A stretch of DNA of 13,492 nucleotides from Actinomycetes bacterium (lineage in GTDB: Bacteria; Actinomycetota; Actinomycetes; Actinomycetales; Microbacteriaceae). Each line of letters opens with the position of its first letter. The first letter of the stretch is position 1. This document shows positions 5,916 to 13,359 of this stretch, in pieces. Under the pieces are notes generated by a model. The model was not told the DNA's origin and searched no databases. It was given only the letters and a program-made list of their open reading frames with translations. The position numbers and the translations under genes are program-made. The stretch lies in NCBI GenBank assembly GCA_023450335.1, contig JAEXHA010000006.1, positions 1-13,492 on the forward strand, given 5' to 3'.

Positions 5916-7181
5916 ATGAACAAGAAGCTCGGAGCCCTCGCGCTTCTCGGCGCTTCGGCTGTCGTGCTCGCCGGCTGCTCGGGCGGCGGCAATGAGGCCG
6001 ACCCGGGTGCGGCGCAGACCGGTGACCTGAAGGTGTGGCTGGTCGGGACCGACACTCCCGACGCCGCACGCGACTACCTCAAGACGACCTTCGAAGACGA
6101 GAACGAGGGCTGGACCCTCACGATCGAGGAGAAGACGTGGGCCGACACGAACGAGGCGTATGTCGCCGCGCTGTCGTCCAGCGACGCCCCCGACATCGTC
6201 GAGGTCGGCAACACCCAGTCGCAGGGTTTCATCGCCCAGGGCCTGTTCGAGGACATCACCGACCTCAAGGGCGATCTCGGTGGCGATGACATGCTCGCCA
6301 GTTTCGTCGAGCTGGGCAGTGAGGGCGACAGCCTGTACGCCGTGCCGTACTACGCCGGCTCGCGCATCGTGTTCTCGTCGGCCGGTGTGACCGGCGGTGA
6401 GATCCCGGCGACACTGACCGACTACGTCGCGGCGGGCAAGGAGCTCAAGACCGACACCCGTTCGGGCATCTGGACGCCCGGCAAGGACTGGTACAACGCC
6501 CTCGCGTTCGTCTGGGCCCACGGCGGCGAAGTGGCCGTCCAGGACGGCGACGCGTGGGATGCGCAGTTCTCCAGTGACGCATCACTGGCCGGGCTCGAGA
6601 TGCTGCAGGACGTGTACCTCAACGCGAACGTGGCCCCGGCCGACGCCAACGAGACCGACCCGCAGGTGCCGTTCTGCGCCGGTGAGATCGGGTTCCTGTC
6701 GGCGCCGTCGTGGGTCAAGTGGTCGATCCTCGCGCCGACCGACGCCGACAACCCCGGATGCCCCGACACCTACGGCGCCGACCTGCAGGCCTTCCCGCTG
6801 CCGGGCATGACCGCGGGCGAAGCCGCCCCGGTGTTCGCCGGCGGCTCGAACGTCGCCATCGCCGCCAAGAGCGACGCGAAGGAGAAGGCTGCGGCGGCGC
6901 TGCAGATCATGCTGTCGGAGGGCTACCAGTCGATCCTCGCCGAGAACGGACTCATCCCCGCGCTGAAGTCGTTCGCGTCGCACCTGCCCGACGATGAGAT
7001 CACGCAGGCTGCCGCGGCGGCCACGGCCGCGTCGAAGTCGGTGCCGGCCAGCCCGAACTGGGCCGAGGTCGAATCGTCGCTGGTGATCCCCGACGCGCTC
7101 GTGAAGATCGCGCAGGGCGGCGACGTCGCCGAGATCGCCGAGGCGCTCGACGGGCAGATCGAAGACATCCTCAACGGCTGA
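5916..7181 (+). CDS. ABC transporter sugar-binding lipoprotein (family 1 solute-binding protein)
   Basis: The 421-residue product is an extracellular solute-binding protein of the MalE-like family 1. It has a lipoprotein signal with lipobox LAGC (Cys21) and a Gly/Ser/Asn linker. The mature protein starts with the typical LKVWLVG strand (about 38-44) and contains APDIVEVGNTQ (91-101), the hinge segment YAVPYYAG (141-148) and NWAEVESSL (381-389). Cys254 and Cys282 are the only cysteines after the lipidated one and may form a disulfide. ATG at 5916 is preferred over an in-frame ATG at 5868 because GAAGGAAG (5903-5910) is well placed and the signal peptide then begins at the start. The VEVGNTQ region resembles DasA-type chitobiose-binding proteins. 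With nagB and a ROK kinase downstream, GlcNAc or chito-oligosaccharides are the likely ligand; this is inference. Confidence 0.93.
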   Translation: MNKKLGALALLGASAVVLAGCSGGGNEADPGAAQTGDLKVWLVGTDTPDAARDYLKTTFEDENEGWTLTIEEKTWADTNEAYVAALSSSDAPDIVEVGNTQSQGFIAQGLFEDITDLKGDLGGDDMLASFVELGSEGDSLYAVPYYAGSRIVFSSAGVTGGEIPATLTDYVAAGKELKTDTRSGIWTPGKDWYNALAFVWAHGGEVAVQDGDAWDAQFSSDASLAGLEMLQDVYLNANVAPADANETDPQVPFCAGEIGFLSAPSWVKWSILAPTDADNPGCPDTYGADLQAFPLPGMTAGEAAPVFAGGSNVAIAAKSDAKEKAAAALQIMLSEGYQSILAENGLIPALKSFASHLPDDEITQAAAAATAASKSVPASPNWAEVESSLVIPDALVKIAQGGDVAEIAEALDGQIEDILNG

Positions 7182-7198
7182 GCCGCGGGATGCCGTAC

Positions 7199-7233
7199 GG
7201 CGAGGGGTCCCGGCAGCCCCGGGGCCCCTCGCC
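7199..7233 (+). other. strong intercistronic hairpin between binding-protein and permease genes
   Basis: GGCGAGGGG (7199-7207) pairs perfectly with CCCCTCGCC (7225-7233). The stem continues through one G-T wobble, CCC with GGG, and two more GC pairs to a 5-base loop, about 15 pairs in all. It sits 17 bases after the stop of the binding-protein gene and ends 22 bases before the first permease start. A hairpin at this place is familiar from malE-type operons, where it protects the binding-protein message and lowers expression of the permeases. There is no T tract, so partial termination is possible but complete termination is unlikely. Confidence 0.7.
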
Positions 7234-7255
7234 ACGTCCAGGGAAAGGAGGCGCA

Positions 7256-8212
7256 ATGACCGCCACGATCGTGCCACCCGAGGCCACGACCACGCCCCGG
7301 CGCGCGAGCGCCACCCGCGCGCAGCGCCGCGACGCCCGCAGCGGCTGGGGGCTGCTGTCGCCGGCGGTGATCATCCTCGCGGTGATGGTCGGCTACCCGG
7401 CCGGCGTGATGATCTACCAGTCGTTCACCGACTACTCGATCAAGAACAAAGTGCAGGGCACGTGGCCGAACTTCGTCGGCCTGGACAACTACATCGAGGT
7501 GTTCACCTCGTCGCAGTTTCCCGAGGTGCTCGTACGCAGCCTCGGCCTCATGGTCGTCATGTCGACCCTCATCATCGTCCTCGGCGTGCTCATCGCCGTG
7601 CTCATGACGCGGCTGTCGCGCGCCTGGCGCATCACGGTCTCGGTCGGGCTGCTGCTGGCGTGGGCGATGCCGCCGCTGGCGGCCACGGTGGTGTGGGGCT
7701 GGATCTTCGACACCCAGTACGGCGTGGTCAACTACGTCCTCAACACCCTCACCGGCACCAGCGACTTCACCAACCATCCGTGGCTCGCGAATCCGTGGAC
7801 GTTCTTCGTCGTCCTCATCATCATCGTGGTGTGGCAGGGCATCCCGTTCGTGGCCTTCACCACCTATGCCGCTCTGGGCCAGGTGCCCGCCGAGGTGCTC
7901 GAGGCGTCGTCGCTGGACGGCGCGACCGGGTTCAGCCGATTCCGCCTGGTCGTGTTCCCGTACCTCCGCAGTGTGCTCACCGTCGTGCTGGTGCTGCAGA
8001 TCATCTGGAACCTGCGCATCTTCGCCCAGGTCTACGGCCTGCAGTCGCGCGGCGGCATCGCGAGTGAGACCAACGTGCTGGGCACCTACCTGTTCCGCCA
8101 GGGGGTGGGCGAGTTCGGGGTGACCAGCGCGATCGGCGTGCTGATGGTCATTCTGCTGCTGGCCCTGTCGTGGGGGTACGTGCGCACGACGTTGAAAGAG
8201 GAAGAACTGTGA
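7256..8212 (+). CDS. ABC sugar transporter permease, MalF-like
   Basis: This 318-residue integral membrane protein is the first of two permease subunits that form the channel for the sugar delivered by the upstream lipoprotein. A basic cytoplasmic tail (1-30) precedes the first helix (about 34-55). Further helices lie near 96-118, 127-150, 180-204, 236-256 and 290-310. The cytoplasmic EAA loop that docks on the ATPase is seen at about 213-235 (EVLEASSLDGATGFSRFRLV). ATG at 7256 follows AAAGGAGG (7245-7252) at ideal spacing; an in-frame ATG at 7190 would overlap the hairpin and lacks support. The stop overlaps the GTG of the second permease by four bases, implying translational coupling. No ATPase gene is present in the window. 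Confidence 0.94.
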   Translation: MTATIVPPEATTTPRRASATRAQRRDARSGWGLLSPAVIILAVMVGYPAGVMIYQSFTDYSIKNKVQGTWPNFVGLDNYIEVFTSSQFPEVLVRSLGLMVVMSTLIIVLGVLIAVLMTRLSRAWRITVSVGLLLAWAMPPLAATVVWGWIFDTQYGVVNYVLNTLTGTSDFTNHPWLANPWTFFVVLIIIVVWQGIPFVAFTTYAALGQVPAEVLEASSLDGATGFSRFRLVVFPYLRSVLTVVLVLQIIWNLRIFAQVYGLQSRGGIASETNVLGTYLFRQGVGEFGVTSAIGVLMVILLLALSWGYVRTTLKEEEL

Positions 8213-9171
8213 GCACTCAGGTCAGCGCCGGCGCACAACTGGGCACCGTGGGCGTAGACGACGTCCTCGCCGGAGGCACCCCCGCCCGCCCGGCGCGCCG
8301 CTCGGCACAGCGCCGTCGCCCGTCACGGCGCCGCATCGCGGTGCGCACACTGCTGAACATCGCCGCGTCGGTCGTGTTCGTGTGCTCCGTGTTCCCCGTC
8401 TACTGGATGTTGAACATGGCGCTCACGCCCAGCAACCGGATCATCAGCCGCACGCCGAGCTTCGTCCCCACCGAACCCACGTTCGCGAACTTCATCACGG
8501 CGTGGACGCGTGAGGCCGCGCCGGGCCAGACCGACTTTCCGCACGCGCTGGTCAGCACGGTCACGGTGACCGCCGGCGTGCTGGTGGCGACTCTGCTGTT
8601 CGCGTTCCTGGCATCCGTCGCCGTCGCCCGCTTCCGTTTCCGCGGACGCCGCGGGTTCATCGTCTCGGTGCTCATCGTGCAGATGATCCCCGGCGAGGCG
8701 ATGATGTTCACCCTGTACGGCATGATCGACGACTGGCGCCTCATGAACACCCTGCTGGGTCTGGGCATCGTGTACGTCGCCGCGGTCATCCCGTTCACGA
8801 TCTGGACCCTGCGCGGGTTCGTCGCCGGGGTGCCCGCCGATCTCGAAGAGGCCGCCATGATCGACGGGTGCACGAAGACCCAGGCGTTCTGGAAGGTCAC
8901 CTTCCCGCTGCTGGCACCGGGCCTGGTCTCCACCGGCATCTTCGCCTTCATCCAGGCGTGGAATGAGTTCACGATGGCGCTGCTGCTGATGAGCGGCTAC
9001 AACCTGACGCTCATGCCGTGGCTGAACTCGTTCCAGTCGGCCACCGAGGCCACCAACTGGGGCGCGGTCATGGCGGGATCGACTCTGATCGCGATCCCCG
9101 TGGTCATCTTCTTCCTGTTCGTGCAGGGCCGGATGACCGGCGGACTGGTCTCGGGAGCGGTGAAAGGCTGA
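8209..9171 (+). CDS. ABC sugar transporter permease, MalG-like
   Basis: This 320-residue product is the second permease. A long Arg-rich cytoplasmic tail (about 22-46) precedes helix one (47-70). Other helices lie near 113-140, 150-170, 182-204, 236-258 and 287-306. The EAA motif is clear at about 212-232 (LEEAAMIDGCTKTQAFWKVT), the site that contacts the ATPase. The start is GTG at 8209, which overlaps the TGA of the first permease in the sequence GTGA and is preceded by AAAGAGGAAG (8194-8203); an in-frame ATG at 8170 lies inside the preceding gene and has no ribosome site. Its stop overlaps the ATG of the ROK kinase gene by one base. The C-terminal tail GGLVSGAVKG is typical of MalG-type sugar permeases. 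Confidence 0.94.
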   Translation: MSTQVSAGAQLGTVGVDDVLAGGTPARPARRSAQRRRPSRRRIAVRTLLNIAASVVFVCSVFPVYWMLNMALTPSNRIISRTPSFVPTEPTFANFITAWTREAAPGQTDFPHALVSTVTVTAGVLVATLLFAFLASVAVARFRFRGRRGFIVSVLIVQMIPGEAMMFTLYGMIDDWRLMNTLLGLGIVYVAAVIPFTIWTLRGFVAGVPADLEEAAMIDGCTKTQAFWKVTFPLLAPGLVSTGIFAFIQAWNEFTMALLLMSGYNLTLMPWLNSFQSATEATNWGAVMAGSTLIAIPVVIFFLFVQGRMTGGLVSGAVKG

Positions 9172-10103
9172 TGCGGTTCGGACTGGACGTCGGGGGCACC
9201 AAGACCGACGCGGTGGCCGTCACGCCCGACGGGGTGATCGCGGCGCGCGTACGGCGCGCGACCGGCTGGGGGGCGGATGCCGTGGTCACCACCATTGCGG
9301 AGTCCGTGCGCGAGCTGGCCGCGGCCACCGGCATCGACCCCGGGCAGATCGCCTCGATCGGCGTCGGCATTCCCGGGCAGGTGACCGAGGGCACCGCGAC
9401 GGTGCGACACGCCGTGAACCTCGGAGTGGAGCGGCTCGATCTGCGGGCGGAGCTGGCCCCGGTCTTCGGCGTGCCGGTGCGTGCCGAGAATGATGTGAAG
9501 GCCGCTGCCCTGGGCGGCTACGCGCTGCACGGCGGTACCGGCACCATCGCGTACCTGAACCTGGGCACCGGCATCGCGGCCGGGCTCGTGCGCGGTGGCC
9601 GGCTGTGGCGCGGCGCACACGGCACCGCCGGCGAAGTCGGGCACATCTCCGTCGACCCGGCCGGGCCGATGTGTCCCTGCGGGCAGCGCGGCTGCATCGA
9701 GGCGTTCAGCGGCGGTGGATCGATCGCCCGGCGATGGGGGCGCGGCGGCGCTCTGCCGGTGCGCGACGTGTTCGACGCCGCCGACGCCGGCGATGCCGAT
9801 GCCCAGGCGCTGCGGGCCGGCTTCGCGTACGGAGTCGCCGCGGCGGTGCGCGTCCTGGTGCTGACCGCCGACGTCGACACCGTCGTGCTCGGCGGGGGCA
9901 TCACGGCGCTGGGCGAGCGCGTGCTCGCGCCGGTGGCGGCCGAACTCGACGCGAGCGCCGCGGCATCCGCCTTCATGCGCTCGTTGCGGCTGGGCGATAG
10001 GGTGCAGCTATTGCCGCCTGGTTCACCTGCCGCGGCGCTCGGCGCAGCCCTGATCGGCGACGCCGACCCCGCAGATCACAGAGAGGCCGTCGTACATGGC
10101 TGA
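9171..10103 (+). CDS. ROK-family sugar kinase (probable N-acetylglucosamine or glucose kinase)
   Basis: The 310-residue protein is a ROK kinase that transfers phosphate from ATP to the 6-hydroxyl of a hexose. It shows the phosphate loop DVGGTKT (6-12), GVGIPGQ (64-70), the catalytic Asp108 in ENDVKAAALG, LNLGTGIAAGLV (129-140), EVGHISVD (155-162) with zinc-binding His158, and the zinc cysteines 168, 170 and 175 in CPCGQRGCIEAFSGG. All key residues are present, in contrast to the upstream ROK repressor. ATG at 9171 overlaps the stop of the second permease by one base and has AAAGG (9163-9167) before it. The last eight bases overlap nagB. Placement between transporter and nagB suggests GlcNAc as substrate, but glucose or glucosamine cannot be excluded from sequence alone. 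A patch of rare codons lies near residues 277-284. Confidence 0.92.
   Translation: MRFGLDVGGTKTDAVAVTPDGVIAARVRRATGWGADAVVTTIAESVRELAAATGIDPGQIASIGVGIPGQVTEGTATVRHAVNLGVERLDLRAELAPVFGVPVRAENDVKAAALGGYALHGGTGTIAYLNLGTGIAAGLVRGGRLWRGAHGTAGEVGHISVDPAGPMCPCGQRGCIEAFSGGGSIARRWGRGGALPVRDVFDAADAGDADAQALRAGFAYGVAAAVRVLVLTADVDTVVLGGGITALGERVLAPVAAELDASAAASAFMRSLRLGDRVQLLPPGSPAAALGAALIGDADPADHREAVVHG
9998..10003 (+). promoter_or_regulatory. possible internal -10 for nagB inside the kinase gene
   Basis: TAGGGT here is part of the octamer GATAGGGT (9996-10003), which recurs exactly at 10891-10898 as the -10 of the next gene. It sits in a patch of codons rare in this genome (AGG, CTA, TTG, CCT at residues 277-283 of the kinase), as expected if a noncoding signal constrains codon choice. 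It would give a leader of about 85 bases before nagB. No -35 is evident. Confidence 0.3.
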
Positions 10104-10875
10104 AGTCGTCATCGTCCCCTCCGCCGCAGCCGCCGGCGTTCTGGTCGCCGACGAGATCGCGGCGCTGATCCGTCGGAGACCCGACGCGGTGCTGGGTCTG
10201 GCGACCGGTTCGACCCCGCTGCCGGTGTACGAGGCGCTGCGGCCCCGGCTCGAAGGCGTCGACGTGTCACGGGTGCGCGGGTTCGCGCTCGACGAGTACG
10301 TCGGCATCGACCCGGGGCACCCGGAGAGCTATCGCAGTGTCATCACCCGCGAGGTCGTCGACCCGCTCGGGCTGAACCCCGAGCTGATCCGCACGCCCAA
10401 CGGGGCGCTCGAGACGATCGAGCACGCCGGCGACGACTACGATCGGGCGATCGCGGAGGCCGGCGGCATCGATCTGCAGATCCTCGGCATCGGCACCTCC
10501 GGCCACATCGGCTTCAACGAGCCGGGCTCGTCGTTCGCCTCGCGCACCCGCATCAAGACCCTCATCGAGCAGACGCGTGCCGACAACGCCCGGTTCTTCG
10601 ACTCGATCGACGAGGTGCCGATGCACTGCATCACGCAGGGGCTGGGCACGATCCTCGAGGCCCGGCACCTGTTCCTGCTCGCGTTCGGCGAGAACAAGGC
10701 CGCCGCCGTGGCCGGCGCCGTCGAGGGTCCGATCACCGCGTCGCTGCCCGGCTCGGCGATCCAGCTGCACCCGCACGTGACGGTGGTCGTGGACGAAGCG
10801 GCCGCCTCGCAGCTCGCGGACGCCGACTACTACCGCTACGCCTTCGCGAACAAGCCGGCCTGGCAGGGCCTGTAG
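10096..10875 (+). CDS. nagB: glucosamine-6-phosphate deaminase
   Basis: NagB converts glucosamine-6-phosphate to fructose-6-phosphate and ammonia, the step that sends amino sugars into glycolysis. The 259-residue length fits the family (266 in E. coli). Visible motifs are LATGSTPLPVY (35-45), which binds phosphate, FALDEYVG (63-70) with general-base Asp66, GIGTSGHIGFNEPGS (131-145) with His137 and Glu142, and HCITQGLGTI (177-186). At position 135 there is Ser where the E. coli enzyme has Asp141 of the ring-opening triad; other bacterial NagB proteins also vary here, so activity is still expected. The ATG overlaps the kinase gene by eight bases and has GAGAGG (10081-10086) at good spacing. It is the last gene of the amino-sugar operon. 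The allosteric site of the E. coli enzyme cannot be judged from sequence by eye. Confidence 0.96.
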   Translation: MAEVVIVPSAAAAGVLVADEIAALIRRRPDAVLGLATGSTPLPVYEALRPRLEGVDVSRVRGFALDEYVGIDPGHPESYRSVITREVVDPLGLNPELIRTPNGALETIEHAGDDYDRAIAEAGGIDLQILGIGTSGHIGFNEPGSSFASRTRIKTLIEQTRADNARFFDSIDEVPMHCITQGLGTILEARHLFLLAFGENKAAAVAGAVEGPITASLPGSAIQLHPHVTVVVDEAAASQLADADYYRYAFANKPAWQGL

Positions 10876-10892
10876 GTCGTACTCCGCGCAGA

Positions 10893-10898
10893 TAGGGT
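10893..10898 (+). promoter_or_regulatory. -10 element of the membrane-protein gene, probably leaderless
   Basis: TAGGGT is followed by six bases and then the ATG at 10905, so the transcript would start at or beside the start codon. There is no Shine-Dalgarno sequence in the 29-bp gap after nagB, which supports a leaderless message and a separate transcription unit. No -35 is seen at the usual distance. Confidence 0.55.
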
Positions 10899-10904
10899 CG
10901 TGCC

Positions 10905-11567
10905 ATGACCGACGCTGCGCCCGCCACCTCGTCCGCACCCGTGCCTGCCTGGGCGTGGGGCGGCGGGCTGCTCATCGGCAGCGCACTGCTGCAGCTGATC
11001 ATGATGACCGGGTTCGACACGATCGGCGGCGCGCGGCAGGTCGGCTACTGGCTCGGGTCGGCGCTGTTCGCCGCCGCGCTGGTGCTGTTCGCGCTCGGCC
11101 TGCGCGGTGGCGGGTCGGTCGTCGCGGGCCGGATGCCGGGAATCATCGCGCTGCTCGTGCTGGCGGCCTGGCCGCTGCTCAACGCGGTCGGAGCACTGCT
11201 GGCGCCCGCCTCGGCCGACACGGGGGCCGAGCTCGAAGCGTACGGCGTGTGGGCGACAGTCGCAGCCGTGGTGTGGCTGGCCGCCGCTCTGCTCTCGGTC
11301 GTGGCGATCGGCCGCGCCGGCGTCGTTCCGAGCCGGTGGCGCTGGGCGCCGGCCTGGGGTCTGGCGATCGTCGTCGGCGCGAATGCGCTCACGCAGGTGG
11401 TCGCCGTCGCCCTCGGTGCGGGCGGCGTGCAGGTGGTGCTGCCGCTGCTCCAGCTGCAATCGATGCTCACGATCCTCGTGCCGGTGCTTCTCGGGATCCT
11501 CGCGATCGTGCTCGGTCTCACGCCGCGTCCGGTGGGGACGGTGCGCGTGTACCCGCCGGCGGACTGA
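10905..11567 (+). CDS. six-helix integral membrane protein of unknown function
   Basis: The 220-residue product is almost entirely hydrophobic. A short N-terminal tail rich in Ala, Thr and Pro precedes about six membrane helices, near 17-34, 47-66, 76-100, 114-136, 148-170 and 183-205. A short polar C-terminus (TPRPVGTVRVYPPAD) follows. I see no conserved charged residues inside helices that would suggest transport, and no family motif I can name. It follows nagB by 29 bp on the same strand, but a probable leaderless promoter and the lack of any sugar-related motif argue that it is not part of the amino-sugar operon. It converges with the FAD oxidase gene. The coding call is firm because of the start signal, codon use and membrane pattern. 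Confidence 0.85.
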   Translation: MTDAAPATSSAPVPAWAWGGGLLIGSALLQLIMMTGFDTIGGARQVGYWLGSALFAAALVLFALGLRGGGSVVAGRMPGIIALLVLAAWPLLNAVGALLAPASADTGAELEAYGVWATVAAVVWLAAALLSVVAIGRAGVVPSRWRWAPAWGLAIVVGANALTQVVAVALGAGGVQVVLPLLQLQSMLTILVPVLLGILAIVLGLTPRPVGTVRVYPPAD

Positions 11568-11582
11568 CCGCGGCATCCGCCG
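11557..11582. terminator. weak candidate terminator between convergent genes
   Basis: CGGCGGA (11557-11563) pairs with TCCGCCG (11576-11582) around a 12-base loop that contains the palindrome CCGCGG. The stem covers the stop codon of the membrane-protein gene and most of the 28-bp gap before the end of the oxidase gene on the other strand. The stem is short and there is no T tract, so this is a tentative bidirectional terminator. Confidence 0.3.
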
Positions 11583-11595
11583 TCAGGATCGGCAC

Positions 11596-12957
11596 TCAGC
11601 TCGCGAACACCTTGCCGGGGTTGAGGATGCCGGCCGGGTCGAACACGGCCTTGATCTGCCGCTGCAGCTCCCACTGGTCCGCGCCCAGCTCGTCGGCCAG
11701 CCAACGGCTCTTGAGTACGCCGATGCCGTGCTCGCCCGTGAGCGTGCCACCCAGGCGCAGCGCGGCGCGGAACAGGTCGTCGGCGGCGTCCCAGATCTCG
11801 GGCGGCACCTCGGGGCCGGTGAACACGAAGTTCGGGTGCAGGTTGCCGTCGCCGGCGTGGGCCACCGTCGGAATGCGGATGCCGTACGCCTGCTCGATGC
11901 GCGCGATCTCGTCGAACATCGCCGGCAGGGCGCTGCGCGGCACCGACACGTCTTCGATGAGCGTGGTGCCCAGGGTCTCCATGGCCGGGTGCATCGCCCG
12001 GCGGATCGCGAGCAGCCGCTCGCCCTCGTCACGGTCGTGCGACACCGTGACGGTGCCCCCGGCGGCCTGCAGCACCGCGCCGATCGCGTCGGCCTCGACG
12101 ATCGCGGCGGGCCCGTCGGTCTGCAGCGTGAGCTGCGCCTGACCGGCAGTCGGCGCGGCCAGGCCGAGCAGGGCATGCACCGCCTCGAGGCACGCGGCAT
12201 CCATGAGCTCCATGATCGCGGGCTGGATGCCGGCGGCCGTCACCGCGGCCGAGGCGACCGCCGCCGACCGCACATCGGGAAACGTCGCGGCGATCGTGCA
12301 CACGGTGCCGGGCACCAGGCGGCGCAGCTTCAGCGTCGCGCCGACGATGACCCCGAGGGTGCCCTCTGAGCCGATGACCAGCGACGTGAGATCGAGGCCG
12401 GTGACGCCCTTGACGCTGCGGTGTCCCAGCTGCAGCAGCCGGCCGTCGGCGAGCACCAGGTCGACGCCGAGCACCGCGTCGCGGACGACGCCATACTTCG
12501 CGCACAGCAGTCCGCCGGCACCGGTGGCGATGTTGCCGCCCACCGTCGCGATGCTGCGGCTGGCCGGGTCGGGCGCCCACCACAGCCCGTGCGCGGCCAG
12601 CGCATCGTTGAGGTCGGCGTTGATGATGCCGGGTTCGACGACGGCGAGCAGGTCGTCGGGACGCACCTCGACGATGCGGTCCATGCCGCGCACCGACAGC
12701 GCGATCTCGCCGGCGCCGGTGTTCGCTCCGCCGGCGAGACCCGTACCCGCGCCGCGGACGACGACGGGGGTTCCGGTCGCGGTGGCGATGCGCATCGTGG
12801 CCTGGACGTCGGCGACGGAGGCGGCGTGGACGACCACGAGAGGCCGGCCCGCCGCGGCGTGACCGGACTTGTCGGCGCGCGCGGCGTCGAGCCCCGCGGG
12901 AGAGACGTCGACGCGCTCGCCGAGCTCGGCGCGCAGCCGGGTGACGACGTCGGTCAT
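11596..12957 (-). CDS. FAD-linked oxidase of the GlcD / D-lactate dehydrogenase type
   Basis: This 453-residue flavoprotein belongs to the FAD-binding PCMH (FAD_binding_4) plus FAD-oxidase C-terminal family that oxidises 2-hydroxy acids such as glycolate, D-lactate or D-2-hydroxyglutarate. The FAD domain spans about 35-215, with the loop VVRGAGTGLAGGA (66-78), the segment TVGGNIATGAGG (138-149) and GSEGTLGVI (196-204). The C-terminal domain has VAHAGDGNLHPNFV (365-378), GEHGIGVLK (408-416), and ends with FDPAGILNPGKVF (439-451). Length is normal for stand-alone members; no iron-sulfur GlcF or GlcE partner is adjacent. ATG at 12957 overlaps the stop of the upstream YrdB-like gene in ATGA, which fixes the start; the reading frame is open further upstream only as a shadow of that gene. 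The physiological substrate is not evident. Confidence 0.93.
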   Translation of the reverse strand: MTDVVTRLRAELGERVDVSPAGLDAARADKSGHAAAGRPLVVVHAASVADVQATMRIATATGTPVVVRGAGTGLAGGANTGAGEIALSVRGMDRIVEVRPDDLLAVVEPGIINADLNDALAAHGLWWAPDPASRSIATVGGNIATGAGGLLCAKYGVVRDAVLGVDLVLADGRLLQLGHRSVKGVTGLDLTSLVIGSEGTLGVIVGATLKLRRLVPGTVCTIAATFPDVRSAAVASAAVTAAGIQPAIMELMDAACLEAVHALLGLAAPTAGQAQLTLQTDGPAAIVEADAIGAVLQAAGGTVTVSHDRDEGERLLAIRRAMHPAMETLGTTLIEDVSVPRSALPAMFDEIARIEQAYGIRIPTVAHAGDGNLHPNFVFTGPEVPPEIWDAADDLFRAALRLGGTLTGEHGIGVLKSRWLADELGADQWELQRQIKAVFDPAGILNPGKVFAS

Positions 12958-13352
12958 GCGACGGCGAGGCGGCGGCGCCCGGCGATGAGCCCGACGGTGA
13001 CCGCGATGACCCCGAAGATCAGTCCCACCCACGCCTGCCCCGCGTCCCACCAGGCGGCGGTCGCGGCCGCGTAGACGAGCAGCTCGACCAGCGCCCGCAC
13101 GAACGGGTGCACGCGGATCACGGCGCGCGGCGAGACGAACAGCGCCCACACCAGCACGGCGATCAGCGGCGCGCCGATGCCGGCGACGATGTTCCACGGG
13201 AACGGCCACGCGGTGAAGCCCCAGAACGCCAGCGTGCCGAACGCGAACAGCTCGCACACGAAGGCGAGGACGTCGATCGCCGTCAGCGCCGGGACGGTGC
13301 CGGGTGTCGGCTCGGCCGGCTTTTCCGGGCGCACGTGGGGGAGGTCGGCCAT
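12954..13352 (-). CDS. YrdB/DUF2568-family small membrane protein
   Basis: The 132-residue protein has a Pro-rich hydrophilic N-terminus (1-22) and four membrane helices, near 24-45, 53-73, 84-102 and 106-124. The pattern LAFVCELFAFGTLAFWGF, WNIVAGIGAPL, SPRAVIRVHPFVRALVELLVY and AGQAWVGLIFG matches what I know of the YrdB (DUF2568) family, whose function is unknown. Its last four bases overlap the start of the FAD oxidase gene, so the two are co-translated. The ATG at 13352 lies seven bases after a TAGACT -10 motif and is probably leaderless; a GGAGG just before the ATG is too close to act as a normal ribosome site. It starts only ten bases after the upstream nagA-like gene ends, so read-through from that gene is also possible. 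Confidence 0.85.
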   Translation of the reverse strand: MADLPHVRPEKPAEPTPGTVPALTAIDVLAFVCELFAFGTLAFWGFTAWPFPWNIVAGIGAPLIAVLVWALFVSPRAVIRVHPFVRALVELLVYAAATAAWWDAGQAWVGLIFGVIAVTVGLIAGRRRLAVA

Positions 13353-13359
13353 GGCCTCC

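Noticed and set aside
4918..6069. A 383-codon minus-strand frame opposite the ROK repressor and the start of the binding-protein gene
   Set aside because: It is rich in Ser, Pro, Arg and Thr, covers the repressor/binding-protein junction, and lacks start signals; the plus-strand genes explain the codon pattern.
12958..13257. Upstream 100-codon extension of the FAD oxidase frame
   Set aside because: This part is out of frame with the YrdB-like gene, which has clear membrane helices, and the ATGA overlap at 12954-12957 gives a natural oxidase start.
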